Shown here in pieces: positions 35,086-46,890 of a stretch of DNA of 64,000 nt (its first letter is position 1; each line of letters opens with the position of its first letter). Below the pieces are notes generated by a model. The model was not told the origin of the DNA, ran no database searches, and worked only from the letters and a program-made list of their open reading frames with translations. The stretch lies in assembly GCF_000237925.1 (NCBI RefSeq), contig NC_031500.1, forward strand, positions 14,037,753 through 14,101,752, given 5' to 3'. Origin of the DNA: Schistosoma mansoni. Lineage: Eukaryota > Platyhelminthes > Trematoda > Strigeidida > Schistosomatidae. The position numbers and the translations under genes were made by a program.

Positions 35086-35400
35086 TCAGACACAAACCCA
35101 TTAGGGCTGATCAGACTTCCAAGATAAGTTAAGTTGTCGACGCGTTAAACTACTTCACTCCCTATCCACAGGTGTATCCACTCTTTGTCTGCCCTTAAAC
35201 CGTGAGATTAAAATTGCCGCATGTCTGTCTTTCTTCCTGTACTATATCCTTATATACAACTTTTCTTTTATATATTACCACCACTAAATAAACTACTTCT
35301 ATTAATCTGGTGTTCATCTTGTTGTGCTAATGAGTGAGGTATGGCAACTTGGGCCGATGCATATATGTGCATGGTCCTACGTTGTAGCTGACTGACTAAA
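35083..35400 (+). mobile_element. LINE 3' end with inverted 5' piece
   Basis: 35165-35400 is a direct 3' UTR copy ending in GTAGCTGACTGACT. 35083-35158 is the reverse complement of a coding block that lies about 600 bases further upstream in the intact LINE (GTCGTCAGACACAAACCCAT and TTGTCGACGCGTTAAAC). This is the layout produced by twin priming during reverse transcription. Confidence 0.7.
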
Positions 35401-35746
35401 TCCCCATCCACATAGAAAATTTCGTATTTCTGCATTTGAAAAAAAATAACCAATGCTTGAATCGTCTTATGTGTTATTCAGAATACTAAAACACAGATGA
35501 TTGTTGTTTTTTTTCATAAAAATAGTATAATTGTCAACCGAAGCTGACTAGTAACAACTTTCATGGTATTTTGAAGAACAAGTTCCAAGTTTAAAAGTAC
35601 ATTTCACGAACAAATAAGTGTTGCACATAAATTAGTTACGATTTTAACAATTCGCATTACAGTCGTTCGATATTTGCAGTAAATCGCAGTCACATTATTT
35701 CGCATTTAGACATGAATAAAATACTATTTAAGAGGCATTAAAAATG
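35401..35746. other. 3' flank of ALG10
   Basis: AT-rich, with no recognisable repeat. It presumably contains the ALG10 3' UTR, though no canonical AATAAA could be assigned with certainty. Confidence 0.5.
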
Positions 35747-37168
35747 CTACCACATAAACCTTTGGTGCACACCAGGCTGACTTGGCCATTCAAACGGCTT
35801 AAAGATAAAGAGGTATGCTGCAATGAATACAATCAATAGATTCCACAAAACTTCACAGAGCAAGTACTTATAATGAGTATGTGAAAGGGAGAAGATTCGC
35901 CATAATACAAATGGGATCAGGAAATATCGCAATTCGAGTAAACCAGAAGCGATCACAACAATGAAAGCGCAAACTAAGAAAACTAGGCGTTCTATGAAAG
36001 GACCGAATGGTATGTTGCGATAAGAAAAGAACAACGTGTTCACAAAGTACGCTGTCGCCACCAGGTAAACAACAGACAGACCATAATACGTGGAAACACT
36101 TCTATATATGATTTTTCGCCAGATATAAAAAGTATAGTGTCTATTGTCAGAAATCAAATAAGGATGAACAAAAAAGCAATACTTCAAAGATATTAATATA
36201 AATAGGACAAAAATTGGTGTGAGTAGAAGAAATATACTCAACACCCTCCAACTTCGATTAGCAAGCAAGTTTTTAAATGACTTAATGCTATTTAATATGA
36301 AACCCCCAAACTGAACGGGAGTAGAGAATGCACAAAAAGTAGCAAAGTAGAAAAATTGAGGGATGTTCAAAACTGCAGTATGTGCTTCTCTATCACCCAA
36401 AACAATACCTTTATTTATAATAACGAAAGATATAAACGAAAATGAAACTAAAACGAAAGGTAAACATGGTCCAAAGACGCTTTTCAGTATAACAAGCATG
36501 ACAGAAATTGGATGTGTAGTGAACATGTACAGTAATCTTTTGATCCACAAGGTTGAGGAACATCGGTCATGCCCGAACATATTTTGTGATAAGCTCCCGG
36601 AAGTGTGGATGCACATAAGCAGAGGGACCCATATAATATTAGATTGACGTGTGAAGACAGCATATGAAACAAACATAGCACTTAACCAGCCGTGATGTAA
36701 TAAACTAAAGTAAACAGACGCCATGACGAATAAAATCGAGCAATGATCAGTGTAGTACAAGGCAGAGAAAAAGATGAATAATGGTTCCGATGCGATAGCG
36801 ATTGCTAGAATATTAGGAGAGTTACATTTCATGATTTTAACAAGCCTAAGAATAATCGCATGGTTAAATATACTGAACAGGACACTCGAAAACCTCAAAT
36901 GCATTACAGTAGGTTCAGGTGGAAGTACACCTAATGAACTCAAAACTTTGTGAGCGGACACATAAGCCACATAAAGACCTGGAGGTGTGGTGATCTTGTT
37001 GTCCCAGGACGTCCAGTTTCCTTGAATATATTTCAACGTTTGGCGCACATGAAAAACTTCATCCATGTAAGGCTCATGTTGATATCTAGAGAATACATAA
37101 GTCAGGACACATGATACGGCAGCAGTGAATGTTATAAGCATCCAAGAAACTATGTAGTTGTAACTCAT
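35747..37168 (-). CDS. ALG10: ALG10/DIE2 alpha-1,2-glucosyltransferase
   Basis: One uninterrupted exon encodes 473 residues, the same length as human ALG10. The enzyme adds the third and last glucose from dolichyl-phosphate-glucose to Glc2Man9GlcNAc2-PP-dolichol in the endoplasmic reticulum membrane. Completing this glycan is needed for efficient N-glycosylation. The family signature EPYMDEVFHVRQ (Asp36, Glu37) follows the first membrane segment and leads into ITTPPGLYV. About ten or more hydrophobic membrane-spanning segments follow, and the conserved C-terminus FEWPSQPGVHQRFMW is intact. The start at 37168 precedes the first hydrophobic segment, as in orthologues. An acceptor-like ATTGCAG lies about 60 bases upstream and may mark a 5' UTR intron. 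No frame defects are seen. Confidence 0.97.
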   Translation of the reverse strand: MSYNYIVSWMLITFTAAVSCVLTYVFSRYQHEPYMDEVFHVRQTLKYIQGNWTSWDNKITTPPGLYVAYVSAHKVLSSLGVLPPEPTVMHLRFSSVLFSIFNHAIILRLVKIMKCNSPNILAIAIASEPLFIFFSALYYTDHCSILFVMASVYFSLLHHGWLSAMFVSYAVFTRQSNIIWVPLLMCIHTSGSLSQNMFGHDRCSSTLWIKRLLYMFTTHPISVMLVILKSVFGPCLPFVLVSFSFISFVIINKGIVLGDREAHTAVLNIPQFFYFATFCAFSTPVQFGGFILNSIKSFKNLLANRSWRVLSIFLLLTPIFVLFILISLKYCFFVHPYLISDNRHYTFYIWRKIIYRSVSTYYGLSVVYLVATAYFVNTLFFSYRNIPFGPFIERLVFLVCAFIVVIASGLLELRYFLIPFVLWRIFSLSHTHYKYLLCEVLWNLLIVFIAAYLFIFKPFEWPSQPGVHQRFMW

Positions 37169-37355
37169 TTTCTGATACTTGGCTGATATTTGTGGCCTGC
37201 AATTATGGGCTAGGATGACGCGCGTCTTTATGTACGTATTGTCAGTTCACAATTGATGAACAGGGACAGAGGTATGTGGTGAAACACAAAACCGGCGAAT
37301 ACTAGTAACGCACTGTGTTAAACTACGGTAAGTTCGCAATAGAACCTTGAAATTA

Positions 37356-37550
37356 GCAACATAAACTCAAGTACTTACTTGTTACGTACACGGTTAAACC
37401 ACGACCTTGAAATTCAATATCTTTATCTTCCTTGAGTAAGAACAGCAGATTGCCTGACTTATGCGTATTCTTCCGATAAATATTCCTCCAGGCTTTCAGT
37501 TTCCCCATGAAGTTTCTCTTCATGAAGATCGATGTCACTTGTTCATATGG
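37356..37550 (-). CDS. Orphan coding-exon candidate upstream of ALG10
   Basis: Minus-strand open stretch between an acceptor-like TTAATTGTCAG (exon from about 37550) and a donor-like ACAA|GTAAGT (near 37366). It encodes about 60 residues, including FNTPYEQVTSIFMKRNF and KAWRNIYRKNTHKSG, with a mixed, non-repetitive composition that is unlike chance AT-rich sequence. I do not recognise the protein. It could be an exon of a neighbouring minus-strand gene or a 5' exon linked to ALG10. The low confidence reflects the lack of partner exons. Confidence 0.3.
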
Positions 37551-37889
37551 GGTGTTAAAACCCCTGACAATTAAGGGAAAAATGGGATCCCTCGGAGTTT
37601 ATTCTCAGGACGTTCTTGAACCTGTTTTGTTTATTTAGGGAGATCATTAGTCTTCGAGATGATTGAAAGGTAGACGTGCTAAGACTACAATTATTGGTAC
37701 TTATTCGAACTTTGGAATGGAATTAGGAGATCACTTCGCAATTTCCGTTTTTAGAAGTGAAAAAGGATTAACTCATTTTATTCGTTCGTCCATATATATA
37801 CGTATATATTAGAAGGTTATGTCATTAAATAATTACTCACTCGATGAACAGTCTTGTATAGGTAAATAAATCCTTAAAATCAATAGCTC

Positions 37890-39932
37890 TGTAAGGGTTC
37901 GACATTGGATGCAAACCATATTAGTTTTAATATACTCACCAGGCTGAAGGCGCTCGGTCATGCATCCGCACCAGATCACGAATTGAAATGGTGTGCTCAA
38001 CTCCTCGTGCGATCAATAGCCAGTTTAGATCAGTCACTCCTCGATATATTGAAAATCTATCAAATATATCTCCCAACCTCCTCGCTTCTGACTTTTGATT
38101 TCACTGGGTGGGCACGATTCAATTATAGAAAGTGTTCCTGGTAAAGTGTTGTCAAACTACAATACCTGTGGTATCTTCATCGGTGAGCCTAATGTGATGT
38201 GGCAAACCAACCCATAAACTATTAGTCTGTTCCTTTTTGGCACTTTATAAATCATTACCTTACTTTGTTTTTTTATGTATTGAGATATTTTTTGTATTTT
38301 CTAATATTTCCCCGTTCACCTCTATGTTTTAAATCCGCCATGACAGAACAGACTCCTAAGCTACTTAAGATCAAGACTATTACACCACCCTCGTTTCAGC
38401 TAATGCCCTTTTGGCCGGACACTATTGAAGCTTGGTTCTGCTACGCGGAGGCCGACTTCTTTGAGCATGGCGTGACTGATCCACGCGCACAGTTCCTCGC
38501 GGTTTCAAAGGCACAATCGCGCGAATTCAACAGGTACGTCACACCTAGTATGTTTACTAGTGATGTTTCAGAAGCTTACGAAAACCTAAAACGGTCGATT
38601 CTGAAACGTCGAGATCTAACTGATTGACAAAGGTTAGATTAAGTCCTTAATAATATCGACCTGCAACATGGTTCTGCGACAGACATGTTGCTAAGAATGA
38701 GAAAGGTAATTGGCAAAAGAACTTTCGATGATGGCCTGTTCCGGCGACTTTTCTTGTCTAAACTTCCTCAACAGGTGCAAGCAGTACTTATCTCGTTTCA
38801 AATCAACGCCGTAGAAGAGCTGGCTGAGTCTGCTGACCGCATCCTGGAAATCAGGAAGTCTTTCAATGCCAAGGTTTTTTCAGTCAAAGAAAAACCTCAA
38901 ACGACACAGAATGACATTACGGAACTATGTCGTACACTTACACGCTACCTTAGATTTCATAATGAACGTAAACGGTCACTTACCCTTCGAAGAAGCATTT
39001 CACATAGGCTATCTGTCTCCAGACCACGAAAGACGGATAACCCCGATTGATGCTAGTTTCTTAACCAATCTGGAAATTCTTCCAGAAATTGCAGAAAACC
39101 CCGAAATCGCACGAACTCAAAGTTGACTAGCACGAAAAACAACTCGGGAAACTTCTCCGCCGGCACGCGTTAACGGCGACCGTAGCCGGCGAACACTGAC
39201 ATCTGTTATCCGTCACAGATGTGATCACGAAAGTTCGCTTCCTCGTCGATACTGGCACAGAAGTTAGCGTTCTTCCTGAAAATTCTAACGACCGGTTTCA
39301 CGAATCTGTTATAAACTTGCGGGCGGAAAATGGAAAGCCAATCGCCACATATAGTAAAGCGTACGTTCACCTTAACGTGGGTTTACGCAAAGTGCCGGCC
39401 ATTCCGGATTACCCAGAACCGACCATCACCAAGCAATTGCGCACATTTAACAGTCTTGTAAGTTTCTATTGACGGTTCATACCAAAGTGCGCGTCCCTTA
39501 TGAAACCGCTAACCGAACAACTTCGTGGAAATGCGAAATCCATTAATCTGAACGACACCGCGCGAAAAGCATTCTCCACAGTTAAGGAACTTGTCACGAA
39601 GGCAACCATACTGGCACACCAATACACTCAAGCACCCATCAGTATCGCAATAGACGCATCCGACCCAGCAATCCGAGGAGTCTTACAACATTGGGTTAAC
39701 CACTCCTGGCAACCTTTGTCATTTCTTTCGAGACGTGCTCAACTTCTGCGATCAATAGCCAGTTTAGATCAGTCACTCCTCGATATATTGAAAATCTATC
39801 AAATATATCTCCCAACCTCCTCGCTTCTGACTTTTGATTTCACTGGGTGGGCACGATTCAATTATAGAAAGTGTTCCTGGTAAAGTGTTGTCAAACTATA
39901 GTACTTTTAGTATCTTCAGTTCTAAGTCTGTC
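37890..39932 (+). mobile_element. Ty3/Gypsy LTR element, shortened fossil
   Basis: It starts TGTAAGG (37890), the same start as the related element at 47220-49955. LTR sequence at about 37890-38190 is partly repeated directly at about 39745-39932. Between them lie gag-like coding (about 38.34-39.05 kb, with FEHGVTDPRAQFLAV), an aspartic protease motif (FLVDTGTEVSVL near 39.24 kb) and an RNase H-like part (ISIAIDASDPAI near 39.65 kb). It is about 2 kb long against roughly 5 kb for a full Gypsy element, is heavily broken and lacks most of pol. Confidence 0.85.
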
Positions 39933-40426
39933 TATATTTTCAATAGTGCCTGGACTGGCTACTTCAATTTTGTGTTCTATGTAGGTTGTGAAATATGAAT
40001 GTACCTTCGTCAAGGTTCCTTGAAGCTCTGAAAATAACCGTAGAATGTGAAAGCTTATATTCGCTATCTCAACAGTTTGTTCAGTCTTTTACTGCTATTA
40101 CTCAGATTTCATGAATATCCAGGGCTTGACAACTCTGTTCTCTGCAATGCCTATTTGATGAAAAGTTCTCAAGTTAGTGGAATCAGAAGTCAGTGACAGA
40201 GTTTAGTAATATGTTTTAAAAGCGGACGTGTCGACAAGTATACGAGCCAAGCTGGCAAGTTGTATCCGAAGTATACGTAACACGGTGTACCCAATTGTTA
40301 TCTGGTGTGTAATGTGCAGCTCGATCAGTTGACTGGAATTGGTGTTGGAGTAAATCATCCTGTGAGATGCGTACAAATTCCAGGAACAATTAGTTTATAA
40401 CTTATTGCAACTGCTCACCTGAAGGT
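39933..40426. other. Spacer between two LTR elements
   Basis: Nothing recognisable. Confidence 0.5.
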
Positions 40427-40432
40427 ATAGAC

Positions 40433-40598
40433 TATGACAGTCAGAAGTATTTGAATTGTAGTATAAACTAGTAATCCCAGGAATAACGCAATGTAATCAA
40501 GAAGTATTAGATGTGCCCGAACGAATGTATTGTATTTGGAATTCAAAATTACAACAGTCATCAATACGAAGAAGTCATTGATTTATTTAAACATCACA
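40433..40598 (-). repeat. 3' LTR of the compact Gypsy element
   Basis: 166 bp, almost identical to 44408-44573. It is preceded on the minus strand by the purine tract GTGGAGGA. Confidence 0.9.
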
Positions 40599-43500
40599 TC
40601 CTCCACAGCTCGAATTGGAGTGTAAGTGTCTGTAATCGATTGTTCGTCTTCTTCTTAAGTTCATCTTACATCTGTCCGACGGTGTATTGGATGTAGACTC
40701 TGTATTATCTAGAATGCACTCATTAGTATTAGAATTAACAACCGAAATTGGAACAGACTCACCTGGATTCTGGTATTGTATTTGATCAACATATCCGTTA
40801 TGTATAGTCAAGTCATTGATATCCAGAATTCGCACCATAGATTTTCCAACATTCTTCACCACGATCCCCGTGGCTGGTCGAAGATCATTCCCACGATAAT
40901 ATGTAACTTCTGCAGACTCCAAACACCTCATATTCGAACGGAGAATTCTTCCTTTTAATAGTTTTGATGGAGTCTCTTTCGTCACAGAATGCTTAGCATT
41001 TCTATATTGAAGTAGAAATGTATCTACTCCCCTCTCCAGTTCATTAAATGTCGAAGCAGCAATAGAATCAATAGCAATTTTCAATGTTCTTACGAAATTT
41101 TCTGCCTGACCATTAGAACAAGGGTGCCTGGGAGCCGTAAACAGATGTCTGCACTCTATACCATTCAACCAATTAGTGACTGCATCCGCAGCAAAATGAG
41201 AGCCATTATCAGTGACTAACACTATGGGAACTCCTTCTCGACTAAACACCTTCCTTAATGCTTGGATTGTGAAGTCAGAATTTGGTGAAGTTGTGAAAAA
41301 AACTTCAGGCCACTTAGAAAAAGAATCAATAACTACAAGTGCATAGTACTTGCCAAGAAATGGACCACAGTAGTCTGCATGAATTCTCTGCCACGCCTCA
41401 GACGATACTGGCCATGGAGTCCACTTCGAAGGCAGACTTTTTAGCTTATGACATTTCTCACGATTGTTTGCTGTACGACATATATCTGCATTTATCTCTG
41501 GCCACCAATATGTGAGTCTTGCCAAGGACTTCATTTTCTCAACACCTAAATGTCCACTATGAAGATCATCAAGGACAGGTTTGCGTAATGAAGGAGGAAT
41601 AACAACACGATCATTTAAACACAAAATACCGTCGGGAGTAGTAGATAACTCGTCCCGCTTTGAATAATAGACAGGAAATCTACGTTTCAGATTAGCATTC
41701 CAACCCTTCCGTATAGCACTGAGTATACATCCAAAGTATCTACGAGTTTCTCTAATGAGATCTGGACGTCTCACCGATAAAGGTTGCACTAACAAGCAGT
41801 CTGAAGTATTAACAGGTCTATCTTGTAATGGTTGTCGAGAAATGTAGTCAACGTGTTGAATTTGTCTTGCACTCCTGTGCTGAATCGTATAGTCATAAGC
41901 ACTCAAAGCAATACTCCATCGTTGAACCATAGCAGCTGAGGAACGTGCTAAGGATTTGTCAGGATGATAAATGAACTTTAAAGCTTCACGATCAGTAACA
42001 ATGGTAAACTTCTTTCCAAATAAATATTTATGAAGTCTTTTAACAGCCCAAAACACAGCTAACGCTTCTCGCTGCGTTTGTGAATAACCTTGTTCAGAAA
42101 CAGAAAGTTTGCGTGAAACACATATAACTGGCCTACCTTCCTGTTCCAAAACTGCACCAATACCCACAGGTGATGCATCAGTAATAAGTACAGAATGTAC
42201 ACTGGGTGAGTAAGTTCGAAGAACAGCATCACTTTGAAGAAACTTTAGCAGACTTCGTAGGCATGACTCTTGTTCTTCACCCCATTTGAATGAATTGGAT
42301 GTCAAAATATTAAATAAACAGTTGGCACGACAAGAAAAATTAGGAATAAAACGAGAATAGTACTGAAGAGCACCCACTAGTGAACGTAATTCTGTGATAT
42401 TTTTTGGAGACGGTGCATTTGTCAGTGGGGCTAGTCGTTTCATATCTGGTCTAAAACCATTACCATCAACTAGGTATCCAAGGCATTCAAAACTAGATAC
42501 ACTAAATGAACATTTATTTGGATTCATTGTAATATTCTTCTCAATTAAACGACGCACTAAAGCAATAAGTCTCTGGTCATGAACTACTTTATCAGCACCA
42601 TGAACAATGAGATCATCTTGATAAACTTCAACACCTTCAATATCGCTGACTATCTTATTCATGACCTCTTGAAATATGGCTGGAGAACAACTAAGACCAA
42701 ATGGAAGGAAGTTGTATTTGAACAGACCAAAAGGAGTGTTAATTGTTGTCAAGGTAGGTGAAGATTGATCTAAAGGGATTTGAAGATAAGCATCTTTCAA
42801 GCCAACTTTCGAGAACACTTTAGAACCATGAAGTCGATTTAGAATATCTTCAGCCTTTACCGTCGTGCATGTTTGCTTCAACAAACGGGAGTTCAGTGTT
42901 AATCTGTAATCACCGCATATTCTAGGGGTCTTGCCATCCGACTTCAATGGCGTAACGATAGGAGTACCCCATGCTGAGGACTGAACTGGTTCAATTATAC
43001 CTTTCGCATACAAATCGTTCAGTGACTTATGTGCTGCTTCTCGAAGACCATAAGGAATTATTCGTCTTTTAAGAAAGACTGGATCACTCTGTACTTGAAG
43101 TTTTATGGGCTGAATTTTCATACCTCCACTACACTTAGCACACACAGCTATCAAATCCTTGAGTAAAGCATCAGAATTCTCTGTAGAAACTAGTAGAGAC
43201 AATTCCACTTTAGGCCTTTTCAGATTTTTTAAACCCAGTATGGACAGTCCTGTTTCACTAACTAAAAATTCACAAGGTACGTATGAAGAATTATCATTTC
43301 TTATAAGCAATTTACAACATCCTCGTATAGGCAGTCTGTGTCCAGTAATCCCCAGTATTGAGACCTCAGTGGGTTTTACCACAACATTAGGATCTAAAGA
43401 TTTCAAGTTCTTGAATGAAATAATGGACTCTATACTACCTGTGTCCACAATAAAGTCATGAAATGAACCAAGGGATGTATATAATCGCTTTTGAATATGA

Positions 43501-44407
43501 ACATTCCCTTTTGAAGTGGTGGATAAAGATGAATGATCATTAGAAACAGCAGAATTATCGGGATCTAAGTTACCAGACTTAGTAATACTTGAAGCAAAGT
43601 GAACAGTAGTTTTGCACACTGACTGAATGTGTCCTATCTTGCCACATTTAAAACATCTAGCATTACGAAATGCACATGAATTACGAGGATGAAATTTGCC
43701 ACAGGATAAGCATTTACCAAACTTATTCTCACCTTTGTTGTTTGCTTTGCAGTCCCTTGTTAAACCACCTTTCATATTTCCACGAGAATAGAAATCACGA
43801 TTAAACGAACGCAAATTTGATCGACCCTGAGATTGTAATTCATCATGACGACTAAGCAAAGTATTAGAAATTTTCATCGATTGAATATCAAGTTCATTCA
43901 CTGCTTCGTAGTTAATACATGCAGTTCTAGCATCTTGAAAAGAACAGTTCGGCATTCTTAACATCTCCTTTTCCAGACCTGGTATGTTAATTCCAGCAAT
44001 TAACCGATCTCTCAGCTGTACATGAAGTTGATCACCAAAGTTGCATTTTGCAGCTTGTCTTTGCAATTCAAGGATGAAGTCTTTAACCTTCTGGTAATCC
44101 TGACGAATCATCTTATGAAAATTTGCCCTCTCACGACATTCAAAACTGGTGCACTTCACATGATTTAATAGTAATTCCTAGAGAGTTGTATATGGGAGTG
44201 AAATCGGCTTATCTGGATATGCCAAGGTTTTTAGTAAACTGTAGGCTTCTTGACCGATGAATGTAAGAAAATGTGCCACAATTTTGTCACCCTTCATATC
44301 TTTCTTGGTCATGCTCCATATCTCAAACCTTTCAAGGTAATCCTCAAAAGCTTCAGAAGTTGAATGAATGTCCAACTGTTGTATCGCAGGCTCCATCGCG
44401 ACGCCAA

Positions 44408-44573
44408 TATGATAATCAGAAGTATTTGAATTGTAGTATAAACTAGTAATCCCAGGAATAACGCAATGTAATCAAGAAGTATTAGATGTGCCCGAACGAA
44501 TGTATTGTATTTGGAATTCAAAATTACAACAGTCATCAATACGAAGAAGTCATTGATTTATTTAAACATCACA
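44408..44573 (-). repeat. 5' LTR of the compact Gypsy element
   Basis: 166 bp. It is followed on the minus strand by TTGGCGTCGC, a likely primer binding site, and gag begins about 15 bases later. Confidence 0.9.
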
Positions 44574-44579
44574 ATAGAC

Positions 44580-46149
44580 CCAACCAACCGGTAAATCAAT
44601 AATTTTTAATCAACTTCCGTTGCTACCATACTGTGCGAGTACATGACCAAGAGCGCTCAGCCATGGTGTGTCCAGCAAAATTATTGAGGTCGCCGCTAAT
44701 GTTGACGGCATACAAAACTATTTATTTTGGGTGCTTGTTTGCCACTACAAAGGCTTATGATATGTCACTTTCTTCTGTTACTTGGTTCAGAAATTAGCTT
44801 TTAGTTCCTTCATTATAAAATTATCTACAAACACACCTGTGATTGACCTAAGAGAGAAATATCTGATTTAAATATAGAAAAATACAAGACACATTATTGA
44901 GAAAACTTTTACTGACTAGTAATACGCAGAAGTGATAAAGTGCTCCGTCGGAAATAAGACTGGGAACTAAGTTTTGTTTATTTACTTGACTCCTTGATAG
45001 AGCTCTTAATACGTTAATTCACTTGGGATACATAGTTGTCTCGTGGTTGAACTCGAGTATGGTCGGCTAGCTTAATAATTGCGGAAGCTCTTGTTGCGTT
45101 GATACCATTAATAACCTGGAATGTCTTGGTATATTTCATTCCGAACGTATGACAGCCATTTATCATTCTCGAGGGGGATATTATTTTGCACGGGTTGGTG
45201 TTGATTTGTAAATGTATTGGTTCTCAACCACGCAATCCTTGAACCGAACATAAAATAACTGAATGGAATCACATTCAACCATTAACATCATGGAAAAAGC
45301 CAGAAATGGTGAACATGGGAACAGTGAGTCAGTCTGGCATGACTCGAGCATGAAGGTGGTTATTCTATCCAACCTAGTAAACATACCAGTTTATTTCCAG
45401 ACCAAATGTATTCTACAGAAACCCTTAGCAGCAACCAATCACTGTCACAATAGGATGAGTCCGCACAGATAATAATGTGACTTCCACATAAAGTCTGATA
45501 AGATAAGCAGTCACATTATTGAAAGTCTATGGTTGTCAATCAGGTCTACTATTCCAGTAGAAAACATAGACAAAGTACCGACCCAGATGCAACGACCCAA
45601 ATTTCAGTATTCGGTCTGAATGTTGGACTAACGAACCAAAGTTTATTTGATCAGGCCAAACTACGTTCTGTATAGAGCACGAAACGTTTTTGAGTGGCTC
45701 GTATTAAATAATATCAAGACCCAAACTCCGTGGTCAATATAAATAGTTCTAATTCAGGAAAGAAAACACTGTATCAAAGTACAGAGCACCTCAAATGGTA
45801 CAGACTGTGTTATACAGTCAAAGGTTTCTGAAGCAAACAGTAACGTGCTAAACGACGAACGCAATAGTTAATCAATAAGAGTTCGATACCTGAGAATCAA
45901 TAAAAATATTCCCAACAAGATGGAACTAGGTATCTATCAGAAAAAATACAGTGACTTCTCGAAGCTGACAGTCAATGGTTAACAATCATACACTGGACAA
46001 ACTCGTGACCTTGCATTTAGCCAAACACGACCTTATTGTCAATGGTCCGGTAAATGTTTAACGAAGTTCACATGGTGAAAACCTAGACAACGAGAACTGA
46101 AGAACATTACCTGTTATTAAAAGAGACCGGAGTAAGTGTTGGAATACAA
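44580..46149. other. Non-coding stretch
   Basis: No gene or defined repeat. Base composition is slightly less AT-rich than elsewhere, so an old element is possible, but none is identified. Confidence 0.4.
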
Positions 46150-46156
46150 GACAGGG

Positions 46157-46560
46157 AAAAGAAATCAATAAATCAGAAGGGATTTTGTGGAGATTTCAGT
46201 ATTTTCATAGTTGAAAGCGTGAGTCAATTGAAGCTAGACCACCATCGAAAACCTGGAAGCACCGGACGGCCGTTTCGTCCTATTATGGGACTCCTTAGCA
46301 GTGCACATCCACGATCCCGCACTCGCGAGATTCGAACCCAGGACCTACCAGTATCGCGCCAGAGCACTTAACCGATAGACCACCTAGCCGGCATCCAACG
46401 ATGTTAATGTCTAACTTCAACTGATACACGAAGTTGAGCAACCGTTCACCAATCGTCTTCAGTGAGTTGATATCACACAACAGACGTGGTTTGAACTCCA
46501 CTGGTCACTGCTTCTCACTAGAACTCCTGGATTCACCTCTCGAAGTCAGTCACTAGTAAG
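46157..46560 (-). repeat. Hammerhead SINE, second subtype, full length
   Basis: It is the most complete copy here. On the minus strand it has a leader (GACTGACTTCGAGAGGTGAA), box A (GGTGGTCTATCGGTTAAGTG), box B (GGGTTCGAATCTC), a hammerhead, the tail GGTGGTCTAGCTTCAATTGA, and the end block AATCCCTTCTGATT. The ribozyme (46259-46304) has GAAA, GTC and good stems, but CTAAGGA in place of CTGAGGA, which should abolish cleavage. Confidence 0.85.
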
Positions 46561-46582
46561 CATATTATTGTTATTATCAGTA

Positions 46583-46890
46583 GAAGTTTTGTGAAGATTT
46601 AGTATTTTCATAGTTGAAAGCGTGAGTCAATTGAACCGTTACTCAACTTCGTGGATCATTTGAATTTAGATATTAACATCGTTGGATGCCGGCTAGGTGG
46701 TCTATCGGTTAAGTGCTCTGGCGCGATACTGGTAGGTCCTGGGTTCGAATCTCGCGAGTGCGTGCTCGTGGATGTGCACTACTGAGGAGTCCCACAATAG
46801 GACGAAACAGCCGTTCAGTGCTTCCAGGTTTTCGATGGTGGTCTAGCTTCAATAGACTCACGCTTTCAACTATTCAAATATAAATAAATA
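46583..46890 (+). repeat. Hammerhead SINE, second subtype, inverted partner
   Basis: A short minus-orientation tail (46583-46637) is followed by a plus-strand copy with box A, box B (GGGTTCGAATCTC), hammerhead and tail. It forms an inverted pair with 46157-46560. Confidence 0.8.
46776..46821 (+). ncRNA. Hammerhead ribozyme, core conserved
   Basis: CTGAGGA, stem II, GAAA and a UU cleavage site (permitted) are present. Stem I GCACTA/CAGTGC has one mismatch next to the core, and stem III is ACAGCCGT. Confidence 0.7.

Larger units (their letters stand above)
40433..44573 (-). mobile_element. Compact Ty3/Gypsy LTR retrotransposon, nearly whole
   Basis: The 4.14 kb minus-strand element has two 166 bp LTRs and is flanked by a perfect 6 bp duplication ATAGAC (40427-40432 and 44574-44579). 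One gag-pol coding region of about 3.8 kb contains, in order, gag, paired CCHC zinc knuckles (near 43.65 kb), an aspartic protease (IVDTGS near 43.45 kb), reverse transcriptase with YQDD (near 42.6 kb), RNase H (ITDASPVGIGAVLEQ near 42.2 kb), the integrase HHCC finger (near 41.5 kb) and an integrase core (VTDNGSHFA near 41.2 kb). A purine tract GTGGAGGA precedes the 3' LTR. No env-like frame is seen. It looks nearly whole, with about one break. The two LTRs differ at about two sites, so it is young. A solo LTR lies at 13745-13910. Confidence 0.95.
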
